DNA from: Tubulanus polymorphus
Taxonomy: Eukaryota > Nemertea > Palaeonemertea > Tubulaniformes > Tubulanidae
Assembly (NCBI RefSeq): GCF_964204645.1
Contig: NC_134030.1
Span: 18,851,110 to 18,915,109, forward strand
Length of the DNA: 64,000 nucleotides
Direction of reading: 5' to 3'
The notes under the pieces are model-generated. The model was not told where the DNA came from and made no database searches. It saw nothing but the letters and a program-made list of their open reading frames with translations. How positions within the stretch are numbered: the stretch's first letter is position 1; each line of letters starts with the position of its first letter. Positions 11,790 through 22,614 of this stretch are shown one piece after another. Made by a program: the position numbers and the translations under genes.

Positions 11790-13500
11790 TTTATTCAATT
11801 ATTGTGCAAAATCACTCTCGAATTCTATAATTTTATTACAAAATTCATTTACTACATCTTCACCTCTAAAAGAAATAAATTAACTTTCATATAATTCAGG
11901 ATCATTTGATTTTATATAAATTCCATAAGCAGCATCTCTTTGATGAACTTTTTAAATTGAACTTATGATTGATGGGTCTTGAATTATGTCTTCATTCAAT
12001 TCATTTCCTTTGTCCATTGATTTAAAAAATTGCTTTTTGTTATATATTTCTTTTCTATCTTGATCAGTTAATTCTTTATTCAACGATTCAAAATCCCCAT
12101 AAATTACCAATGGCACTATATTTTAAATTTATAATTAGTAAATTTCAATTTATAATATTTTTCTGTTGGCATTATTAATTTGCAAAAATCTTTGTTATCA
12201 CATAATTCTTTATGTTTTAGTAACGCATTTTCTGTCATAAATTTAGATAAACATTTTCTACATAGAATAAATTTTACGATGGTGATCACTTTCTGTTTGA
12301 AAGAATAAATCTATTTGTTTTAACCACATATAATGTTCATTTTCACTTTTTGTTATAGTATAATAAATCTATAACATTTTCATCATAATATTCTGTTAAA
12401 TATAAAGCTTCTAATGTATTATCTTTAAGATTTCACCTTTTGTCTCTGGTAATTGCATTAATTCGAATACATTCCTTTTTGAATTATTAACTTTTTCTAT
12501 TTTAGGAATAATTTTTATAGTTACCGGATATTGATCAATTTTATACAATGTTTCATATTTCCGATAATCTGTTATTCTACAAACATTTTCCTGAGTTGGG
12601 TGTAAACATTTATTATCTTCATTTTGAACATTTAATACTGTTTTTGTTGTGAATGGTAATTTAATATAAGATGATGCTTTTTGTAAAGTTTGAATCATTT
12701 TTAAACATTGTATTACTTTTTGATGCTTTATTCCTTTTTGTACAATAAATATTTAAATCTAAAAATATAATTTCATTCAATGTTAAACCAGAACCCTCAA
12801 AATGTCTTTCTTCAATATGACGTTTAAATTCATTAAATATTTTTTCTAATTTCTCTTTTTTTGTGTTTTTGAAATTATTTCTTCAGAATGTGTTTGAATA
12901 TTATACTCCATTTTTGCTTCTGATTTTATAAAACTTACTTTTCCAGAAATACTAATTTTTGGATATTCAACAGCTGTAACAAAGTCCATTATTTTTTCCA
13001 TTATTTCAATATAATTATTATAATCTTCTATTGTTGCACCTTTTAAAAATCTAAATATAATGGCTGCAGGGCCAATTTTACTAAGTAATCTTTCTAAAAT
13101 TTCAATTGTATCTTTTATAGCGAATCTATATAATTTCTAACATTTTCCATATAAGGTTAATTTGAAATAGATTTAGTGTTTGAAACTGGTTTTTTTACTT
13201 GTTGAGGTTTATCATCAAAATATTGTGTTCCTAAAATATTTTTATTTAAATTTTGTTGGTGTTTTTGTGATTCGAGATGTCTTTTATAATTCCTTTTTGC
13301 TATAAAATCATTACAAACATTACATTTAATTTCATCTTTTTTTATATTTTCTAATTGTTCTTTTCTTTCATTGGAATTTTCTAGTGTCTCGAATCTATAA
13401 CTTTTTTTAATGATTTACAGTTTTTCCATGCCGAGATTTATTAGATTTATCAATGTATTTTTTACAATATGGACAATAATATTGATTTTCATTAACATCA
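11790..13500 (-). pseudogene. Type-B DNA polymerase remnant with zinc fingers, minus-strand piece
   Basis: Reading right to left on the minus strand: a zinc-finger-like Y-Y-C-P-Y-C-K-K-Y-I-D-K (about 13490-13420), a C2H2 finger C-N-V-C-N-D-F...H (about 13330-13270), the conserved F-E-G-S-G-L-T-L-N-E-I segment (about 12810-12770), S-S-Y-I-K-L-P-F-T-T-K (about 12680-12650), C-R-K-C-L-S-K-F...H-K-E-L-C (about 12265-12200), then V-I-Y-G-D-F-E-S-L (exonuclease I, about 12100-12080) and F-R-G-E-D-V-V-N-E-F-V (about 11870-11830). This order is typical of large animal mobile-element polymerase ORFs. Frames change several times and stops occur, so the gene is dead. It keeps the N-terminal half that the plus-strand piece lacks. 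Confidence 0.65.
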
Positions 13501-13520
13501 CTTTTTTCTGTTTGGAACTC

Positions 13521-14098
13521 ACTGTCTCCCATTTATTAGGGAAAAAATTACTTGTGGTGATGAGTGACGTGTCGTCCTCTCGTCCTCTGGTATGAAAACG
13601 CCATATTCCAATTACTAATATCAAAATGTTAAAAAGAAATAATTCCACCATTAGTCATCCGGACGAAACAATGATCTAAAATGGGTGAGAATAGTTAAGA
13701 TAGGCCTAAGCGAAAACTTAAGAATCGGAGCCGGTCTTCACGAACGCGTGAACTGCAGCGTATGAATCAGTGAATATCTTTGACCTTGGTGGATTTATCA
13801 AACATGCAGAAAACTTCAGTCGTGCACAGTGTGTATGTACAGGTATAACAAGCCCTTTTTCTACTGTAACTGCCTCGAGGCATTTAATATATGCGGATTG
13901 CTGAGTCGACTGCAGGCAAGTTTTATTCATCCCTCGATCTCTCGGTTCAGAACTTAATGGTAGGGTGGCTCTTGAGGAATGTCTGACTCGACAACACAAA
14001 TTTCCTGATTGGATGAGGTCGCACCCTGATCGGGCCAATAAACGATTCTGCAAAACTAAAGGAGTTCCGTTCATTGTATCGTGTTGACGCAGTTCGGT
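13521..14098. other. Left border of the receptor array, possible retroelement scrap
   Basis: Sequence shared with the other receptor upstream regions begins only about at the start codon of copy 1 (near 14095), so the array's left border lies here. On the minus strand a frame (14161-13718) includes K-I-F-T-D-S-Y-A-A-V-H-A-F, which resembles the T-D-S motif of retroelement RNase H domains, but the rest of the frame is not convincing. Nothing else is recognised. Confidence 0.3.
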
Positions 14099-17000
14099 AT
14101 GGATCGAGTGAGAGCGCTGTTTATAGCGTCGCTGATCGTCTGGCGCGTAAACATCGCACACGCTGATCTGTCTGACTCTGTGACGATCAGTTCGTCTTGT
14201 AACAACACTTGGTACCCCGTCGATTCTACGTCCGGTTACATCGTTTCACCGAATTACCCGTCGTTAACGCGCGGTGTTGAATGTCGTTGGTTCGTCAACA
14301 GCTCTTTACCGGGAACTTTCAACATCAAACTATACTACGACATCGAGCCGTCGATATTCTGTAGTGCTGACTACCTTCTCGTTGATGGTTCGGATAACAG
14401 ATTCTGCGGCGTAGGAGAATATGGCATCCGCCGTAACGGTTTGATCTCGCTGTTGTTGTTTAGGAGTAACGTCGATGGTGCGCGAGGCAGTCGGGTTTAT
14501 ATAACATATCGTTATGAACGAAATCGATTGAAAGTCAGCTGTGGTGTGACATTTACTACTCCCAGATTCAAGGAAATTATTACATCGGAGGGATACAAAT
14601 ATTCTATAAGCCATCTAGAGAATTGTCGTTTGTTCCTGGAATGGATGGGGATGCAAGATGGTTTCGCGATGAATCTGACTTTGGTCAAGGTTAGTGTTAG
14701 AATGCATTTATCTGCTGATCCCGCGAGGACTGGTAAAATCTACGACGGATGGAACAGCAGCAGTGAACCTATTGCTCTCATACCAGTACAAACCGGTCAT
14801 CCAGCTTCATCATTCTATACTAAGACAAGTAAAACTATTATCTCTCTGCTTGAATATAAACTGAATTTCGATTTTCAACTTTTGGTTCAGATGTATAAAA
14901 TATCAGATTGGAACGTCACTAATCCGTTAATCCAAATCTCTAATGACGAGTCTGGAGTGCTCATTCCTGATGACAACAGTTTACACGTAATAACCCGATC
15001 GAAACACTTACACTGCTGGTCTATCACAGTGCAGGTGTTACAGTACGTCGTCTTCAACTGGACACGTGATCTCAGCACATCCGGTAACGTCATTGGTGTA
15101 TATAAACTAGAAGGGTTACGCGTTGTAGGAACTGATATTTTACTCGGTTACAACTACCTGGAATCACTGAGTGTTAAATCTGACGGCTTTCTCGTCATAC
15201 TGTGCGTTTTGATGAGCGCTGATGTGATGATGTCGAAACTAGAAATATCCTACAAAATCAATTCACTAACAATAGGTTATTTACACGTTGGGAAATCAGT
15301 GGTAAGTACTTCATCGTGATATCTGTATTGTCGGTATTTACTTCACGATATTAAACTGCGTTCAGCAATTATTTCTTTCGAAAAATTAAAACGATGATGA
15401 AATGTAAGATTATTTCCCATCGATATGTATCCTGTGCACGTTTAGTTTTAATGAAATGCACCCATCCAAATTGTCGTTCATATGAATCTACTTTTTGAAA
15501 TTTACAACGAGCATATAACATCTTAAGTAGCGATGGAACATTCATATGATTTTGTTTGTTGTCACAGGTACGCGACCCGGAGGAATGTTTACATTCATTC
15601 AGGCTATTTCCGCTTGTAAAAAGAAAAACGTTGACGTATCGAGTGATCGAACATAAGTTGAAATGGCGAGTGGAAATATCGGAAAAACGATTTCAACTGG
15701 CTGTCTTATCGAGAAACTGCGAGCGAGCTGGATTTTATGTATATGATGGTGGCAATTTTACAGCTAGACGCTATGGTCCGTATTGTCCTGGTGGTACCTA
15801 TGGTCGGCCCGTCGTCAAGTTGATTACATCAGGAGGATCGGTTACTGTAGTAGGATACGCCTACGACTGGGATAATCAGCTAACAGTCAAGACTAACAAA
15901 CTTTCATGTATCGCGCTTCACGCTACTGATTGTGACGGGCATGTGTTTAAGGACGGAGAAAATCAGCTCAAAACGACGTCAGACTGTATCGTGATTCTAC
16001 CCGAAAACCGACGCCTTCCTTTAAGAAATATTTACATATTATCAGACCGTGAATATCAAATTGATGGATGTGCTCCAGAATATTTGACGTTAGGCGCGTG
16101 CCGGTCCTATATGAATATCAGCAGTAGTTTTATTAAGGGAAATACCTCAACAAGAACTCCTGTGTTAAACAAGGTATCATTTAATAGTCCTTATCCTTTT
16201 TTGAGTCCTGACCGATTTATCAAACTGAGACGAAAGTGCTATGGAACAAAAAAGGCCGGTTTTAGCCACGGGTATATCCCTCATGATGTGTGTGGACTTG
16301 TGCAATCGCCGAACTATCCCGGGCCTGCCGGAATTACTGTTCAAAGAATATTCTATGCAGTCAGTTATAGATATCATAAGGGAAAATTTCGTTATTACAA
16401 ATTCGTAATCAAATACATTGAAATAATTGAATGCGTTAAACAATCCAAATACTCTAAAGATGCAGTGTCGTTCGTACAATACTTTAGTGATACCGAAACA
16501 AAATTCCAACACGTTACTGAAACCGAACACAAACAAACAATCTGTGGACGACACGCAGGGCATATACTTTACAGTCTGATGGCTTCTAGACATGAGTTTC
16601 AAGTGGCCGACAGAATCCCAACATTTCGGATACAATACATTCTACAAGAATCATTCCCAATAAAAGACCACGAGAATAAGTGTGAGGCGGGATTTCTATA
16701 TTCGGGAATTTCATGCGTGAAATACATCACAGATGAACGATTGAATTGGGAGAATGCTGAATTGTACTGTAGACAGAAGTATGCGGGACATCTACTAAGT
16801 ATCAACTCAGAACAGGAGATGAATTCCATTAAAACGTTATTTGCTACAAAGCTTCTTTTAACTGCATATTCGAAGAGAGCACTCATTGTGTTGATTGGAT
16901 TGAAAAAACAGGTAAATCTAATTTAAGTTGCATGAAGGTATTGATAACATTATCGGGAGTTGGGATCTCAGAAGAAGAAATTTACGGGGGAATTAACGGC

Positions 17001-20000
17001 CTCAAGTCGTAACGGTCAAGTTTAATTTCGGCACTAACTGTTATTAGCCAATGATTTAGTTCGTACCAGACATTACGGATATTACTTTACGATTCTCTTT
17101 TTAGCCTGAAACCAGCTTTTACACGTGGAATGACGGCAAACCGTTGAGTTACACAGAGTGGTATAAACCAATAAATAACGACACGATACCGGACGTACTT
17201 CAAGGGTTGATAGCTTATGAAAGAAAACAACCGACAAATGACGTGAATATGCCGTGTACAGCGATGATACTGAATAATCCACGAGGATCAGCGAACTGGG
17301 TTCGATTCCCGTGTCAAATAGAAGAGGTTCACGTGCGATTCTTTTGTGAATCGGAAAGAAATGATATCAATAAAAGTATGGCTGGGATAGAAAATGATTC
17401 AAAACATAATATGATATCCCAAATTAAACAAGGTATTTTGAATAACAATACGCTGAATACAATGTGTGCAATAGGTTGGTTAGGTATAGATGGACAGTGT
17501 TATCAGGTACTGACACGTTGGGAAAATAAGGAAACTTTTGACGTGGTTAGTGCAAGAGAAATGTGCCGTGAGGTACGCGGGGAAATAGGTATAATACAGG
17601 ACTTGACGCAAGCCAAGGAGATGATTTTCAGATTTCGTTATCCGCATCAATATGGCGCTATATTAACTTTGGATTCTAGCAAGCAGTGGATGATAATGAA
17701 GCCATTTGTTACCAGGGATGAAATTACTTACGATCAGTCGGTTAATTGGGTAATGATACCCTGGGAAAATGCAAAAGACAAAATCCATTCTGTTTTGTGT
17801 TCCTATAATGTAACTGATGAAGAGTTGGCTTCTTTAAGTGGTTGTAAATCTTGGCAGTTTAAATGTAACGATCAAAGATGTATCAGCGACCATCGCGTAT
17901 GTGATACCAGACACGACTGTCGACACGGCGAAGATGAACTCAGTTGTACGGATATAAATTCATACAGTCAGTTTCAATGCTTTGATGGTGAGATTGTTTC
18001 AATAAGTGGTTACTGTGATTTCATACAGGATTGTGTGGATGGTTCTGATGAGAATTCGTGTTTTCATCCCCCGTGTTTGTCCGAGGAATTTCGTTGCATC
18101 AGTGGTCAATGTGTCAGTGGGTCGAACAGATGTGACGGAGTAGCTAATTGTAAAGACAACTCCGATGAAATTGAATGCACCTCTCAACTATGTCAGGGGT
18201 TCCTATGTAACAGTGGGGACTGTATCAGTTCTCAGTTGTATCAGGATGGAGTCGTGGATTGTACTGGAACTCTTGAGGAAGATGAATTAGTTACGAATCC
18301 TTATATTACAGTGAATCCTACGATATATTGCAATATTGAACACCACTGTACGACTAACTTCACAAATCTCTGTACAGAATCTAATGAACAAAGATGTTCT
18401 TTCGATTCTCCTCATTGCTATTCTAGACGTCACAGGTGTATTCTAGAACGAATGACAAATGGTTTCCCAGTTTGTAGAAACCTTGAGCACGTATTGAAAT
18501 GTGAAAAATTTGTATGCCCAGTTGGTACAGTGAAATGTCCAGCATCGTACTGTATACCTATCAGACAGGTGTGCGATGGTCGGTCAGATTGTCCTAATTC
18601 AGAAGACGAGCGAAACTGCGAGACTTTGTCATGTCTGGGAATGTTTAAATGTAGCCGGGAAAATCGATGTATTCCACAGACTGAAGTTTGTGATGGTGTT
18701 GTGAATTGTAAACATACAACTGATGACGAGGCTTTCTGTAACGTCACGTGTCCTAAAGGTTGTGAATGTCAAGGGCATTCGATCAAATGCAACAATTCTC
18801 GGCTAACAGATGTAAATGGAATTTTCCAAGCATCAACGCGAATTTTAATTTTGTCAAATAACCAAATTGTCCTGGACGTCTTTACATTTTCCCAATACGT
18901 TTATCTCCACATGCTCAACGTCACCGCCAATGAATTGTCTTACCTTTTACCGAACTCGTTCAAGAACCTGCATAACTTACATACATTAGACCTCACACAC
19001 AATAACATAACATCATTATCCACAAATACATTTACTGGTCTGTATAGTTTGAAAGAGTTATTCATAACTGAAAACCCACTACGTCGTTTAGAGGATGACA
19101 CCTTCCAAGATTTAAAGTCACTTCAAGTTCTTGATCTTCATGGACTTTCCTTGTTCGTGCTTGACAGATTCGTATTTAGAGGTCTATCTTCTCTACGATC
19201 GTTGAATATCAGTGGTAACAGAATACGTCGTATTTCACTATACGCATTTTTTGGTTTAACTACACTTGAGACCCTCGATATAACCGATAATTACAAAGTC
19301 ATTTCTGTAGATAGACAAGTTTTTGACAATGTAACGACATTAGCATTCCTAACGTCTGATGCTTATAAATTTTGCTGCATGGCTCCGAATGTTGACCAGT
19401 GCCTTCCCGAAGCTGATCAATTTTCCTCCTGTTCAGATCTTATTGGGAATACAGCTCTCAGAGCTATCATCTGGGTCATCGCTTCATGTAGTTTCTTTGC
19501 TAACGGATTTGTCATTTCCCTTCGCATTCGAGCGATTCGATTCTCCTCCTCAAATCCATCCTCAGACATCATCATTATAAACGTTGCTTTATGTGATTTT
19601 ATGATGTCTATATATTTGTTTCTGATCGCTGGAGCCGATTACATATATAAGGGAATCTACTTTCTCCATTCAGAATCGTGGACGGACAGTGCGCTGTGTC
19701 GTCTTGCCGGGGTCGTGGTATCTATTTCGTGTGAAGGCTCATTGATATTCTTGCTCATAATGACGCGTCATAGATATTCAAATATCGTTAATCCTTTTTC
19801 TGTGAGCCTGAATCCATCTCCGAGATACGTGTCCATTATTTGCTGTATATGTTGGGTTGTCCTGGGCATTATTGCAATACTACCTCTTACACCTGTCCCG
19901 TACTTCGGAAGCAATTTCTACGGCGCTACAGGGGTTTGTTTACCTATGAATTTGATTTCCATTGATGTCGATGCCTGGCATTATTCGTTCATTATTTTTT

Positions 20001-20230
20001 CTCTGTCTACGTCAGTCATACTTGCTACGATAATGGTGACTTACGCGCAAATGTACCGGCTTGTATCTGGAAGCAGGTCTGGTTCAGGAAGAGCTGATCC
20101 TACCGAACTGATTTTGGCCCGCAGAAGTTTGGTGATAAATCTTTGTAATGTAATTTGCTGGTTACCGTTAATTATCGTTCAGTTTTGCGCGGTAATTCGG
20201 GTTGAAATACCGAATCAGGTAGCGGCTTGA
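14099..20230 (+). CDS. Receptor copy 1: CUB/C-type lectin/LDLa/LRR GPCR, nonsense codon in TM7
   Basis: Three coding exons: 14099-15301, 15568-16911 and 17105-20230, with GT/AG borders and phase 0 joins, giving 1,890 residues. The start is the ATG opening M-D-R-V-R-A-L-F-I-A-S-L, a signal peptide. Exon 1 holds a CUB domain (G-Y-I-V-S-P-N-Y-P) and a related second module. Exon 2 holds further CUB-like sequence (L-V-Q-S-P-N-Y-P) and the first half of C-type lectin domain 1. Exon 3 completes it and adds lectin domain 2, about seven LDLa repeats, an LRR block and the 7TM. The 7TM is of the LGR type. TGG is replaced by TGA at 20228-20230, inside TM7. This removes the N-P-x-x-Y motif and C-tail, which remain readable to 20353. 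All other frames are open, so this is either a very recent pseudogene, a truncated receptor, or readthrough. Confidence 0.8.
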
Positions 20231-20353
20231 CTTGGGGTTCTTTCCTTACCAATCAACTCGTCCCTTAATCCCTTTTTATATACAATACTGACTATTGATA
20301 TGAAGTCCATACGAGCAAAAGCTATGCGCCAAATGAATTGGGTGAACAAATGA

Positions 20354-20457
20354 AACATCTAGATTCCTTTCGCATAAGAATGCTGCATTTTTCTTTACAT
20401 TCAACACAATTCTAGTTCTTGTAGTAGTCATACGCATGGTTATATATAGATATATAT

Positions 20458-20513
<56 letters not shown>

Positions 20514-21412
20514 TCTTTTTAGTCATAACTAACACTATATATACCCTTTCTTTAATATATATACTAGTCACGGATGAGATATATAGATTAACGGGTCACA
20601 GGCCCCGGATCGGTGGTACACTCCTGAAGTTTGTAGATAGATAACTACCAATAAACCATTTAACAGTCGCTAGCCGCCATTTTGTTAGGGTACTTTTGTC
20701 CGGTAATGTTGGGTAATGTTTCTCTTTTTTTTTAAATCCAATTGTGATGCGTGTTTTATCATATTTCATCGGTTTGTAGATGGATTTTGACAGTGTTAGT
20801 AGGGCCTGGCTAGTATTTCAGCTATGTAAAATTCATTTGCAACATGAGATTGATATAGAAATCCGTGACCAGTTTTTGCTGCGCGCATAGAAATTCAGGG
20901 TACTCAACTTTAAAGCTAGTTTTTTTTTTAAATAAGTTTCCTTAAATTCTAGGAACTGTGCGCATTAACACAATTCAAGTGGAATTCATAGATATCTTGC
21001 CCAGTTTTTGTTGTTCTATGGTTATTTAACTGCAGCGCGTCTATTGACATTCCGAGTTTCTGCGCTGTTTCAACTTTGTGTATTTTAGAATAAGGTGTTA
21101 CTTGTTCTCATTTTCTGCTGTACCCGCAGATTGCAGCCAGCAAAATGACCCTTTACAATAACAGATATCCCAAGGTCACTTCGACTTAGTCTCAAATTTT
21201 ATGTGATAATCAAGCTAGTTTAGGCCTACCAGGGGTGCAATCATGTCGTCCACCAATCCGTCTACGAGAGAGGAGCGTATCGATCTGATTGTCAGCGTCA
21301 AATAAAAACGAACAAAGATTCGACTAATTAGATGTTAAATGGTGTTTTTATTGGATGTCATCTCGATGATAATAGCAGAGAAACTGACAATTGCTTTCAA
21401 GCAATTTAACAC
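20354..21412 (+). other. 3' flank of receptor copy 1 with a TA tract and a tiny conserved ORF
   Basis: A (TA)n tract lies at 20461-20509. Further on, an ATG at 21243 opens a 20-codon frame (M-S-S-T-N-P-S-T-R-E-E-R-I-D-L-I) ending at 21305, overlapping AATAAA at 21301-21306. The same frame is present in all four intervals (30867-30929, 43654-43716, 53737-53799). It may be a last exon, a 3' UTR segment of the receptor, or chance. A minus-strand AATAAA (21352-21347), about 60 bases beyond the stop of the peptide gene, fits as that gene's polyadenylation signal. Confidence 0.4.
20461..20509. repeat. (TA)n microsatellite after receptor copy 1
   Basis: An uninterrupted TA dinucleotide run lies about 110 bases past the ancestral receptor stop. 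It is followed by CCGTTCTTTTTAGTCATAAC, a segment found inverted after copy 2. Equivalent tracts follow the other copies and mark their rearrangement points. Confidence 0.95.
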
Positions 21413-22614
21413 TCAATACTCGTCCCACGGACATTTTTCATGACAGGTACTTGGACAGTTTGCTTGGCAGGCATCCTTTTGTGCGGCGGGTGTTCGACAT
21501 TTTACCCAGCAATTGTTGAGACAGATTTGACAATAATCAGGCTGCGCTGAATCAGCGCCACTAGCGACCATTGCGACCAGAGCTAAAACTACCAGAAACT
21601 GAAAAAGAGTATATTGTTACCAGAGCTGTACTTCCGCGGCTTATCAATGATGATTCCACAGTGGCTGCTCGCTCGAGAGTTCCACGCGTGCCAAGGGCTG
21701 ACCCACAAGGTAAAATATTGTGCAGTAGGACATAAACCACTATGGCAATAGAGGATTCTACTTGTGGCAAGTAGGGTCCACCAGGTGTCACTAGTGTGCA
21801 ACTACTGTGGCGATAGTTCAAGATCCCACAGTGAAAAAGAAATCGATGAAAATAAAACAACAAAAGAATATAGCTGCAAAGCGACGATAACGGGCTTTCT
21901 GCCAAAATAAATGTTTTTGTCGGGGATTCGAGCCAAATATGATGACTATATTATATCGCGATGTAAGCCTTAAAATCACCTTCGATATCACAGGATTAGA
22001 ACGTTCACTATACGCGACACAATTCTATTTGTAGCGAATTCAAGTCATAGACGGAGGTGTCTTATTTTTACAAGTGGAAGCAAAATCTGAACCCGATAAG
22101 ATGAATGGCACTGTTTGAAAAAAAATATAACGAACAAATATTTGGTATCCGAAAATCTAATTAATTGCTGAATCTTGGAACCAAACTTTATCAATTCGGG
22201 CTTACAAATTTCTAGAAATATCAAATGAGTAGGTAATGCGGTTTATGTGTTATAAGTATTATCAATTGTTCTTGTAATTGCCAAAGAGTTCGGTGGCCCT
22301 AATAAATCTATAATTAACATCAGTACACATGATGAAATACGTAAAAGACATAATAATCAAAATATCAAAACAGGACGTGTTTAGTGCTTCATAAAAATGA
22401 CGATAATTTACAAATTGACTTACTAATTCACAGAAATGGTTTGAAAGAAAAGTTTGCAAATCAACCTCCGGTCAGTTTTTTTTTGTAAGGTAACAACGCC
22501 AATATACTTTTAACGAAAATAGTGCGGAAAAAGGTAAGTAGACTGACGATGGAGAATGTGAAGAGAGTTTTCTGCGAAAGTCCATAAAATCCTAATTACC
22601 TTTGATGACAACAT
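21413..22614 (-). CDS. Secreted eight-cysteine peptide, copy A (two exons)
   Basis: Exon 1 coding is 22614-22600 (ATG TTG TCA TCA AAG, then GTAATT). Exon 2 is 21598-21413, after acceptor CTTTTTCAG, with stop TGA. The joined product is 66 residues: signal peptide about 1-20 (M-L-S-S-K-F-L-V-V-L-A-L-V-A-M-V-A-S-G-A), then a mature part with Cys at 28, 31, 35, 39, 49, 53, 57 and 61. The two halves (C-x2-C-x3-C-x3-C and three C-x3-C steps) suggest two short helices pinned by disulfides, as in cysteine-stabilised helical hairpin peptides. That fold assignment is inference. The gene converges on receptor copy 1 and diverges from copy 2. A minus-strand AATAAA lies at 21352-21347. Similar genes B, C and D follow the other receptors. 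I do not recognise a named family. A signalling ligand or an antimicrobial peptide are both possible. Confidence 0.75.

Larger units (their letters stand above)
10636..13520. mobile_element. Decayed type-B DNA polymerase element (Polinton/Maverick-like)
   Basis: The region is very AT-rich compared with its surroundings. It holds two related pieces of a protein-primed family-B DNA polymerase gene in convergent orientation: plus 10787-11740 and minus about 13500-11790. Both share the peptides S-S-Y-I-[EK]-L-P-F-T-T-K and D-F-E-S-L-N-K-E-L. Both are broken by stops and frameshifts. I cannot see integrase, ATPase, capsid genes or terminal inverted repeats, so the exact class (Polinton/Maverick or another polymerase-bearing element) is unsettled. 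The tail-to-tail layout may be two fragments of one element or a fold-back rearrangement. Confidence 0.7.

Noticed and set aside
13718-14161. 147-codon minus-strand frame with I-F-T-D-S, considered as a retroelement RNase H
   Set aside because: Only one short motif fits; no reverse transcriptase or further RNase H motifs are seen, so it is noted only as a weak possibility.
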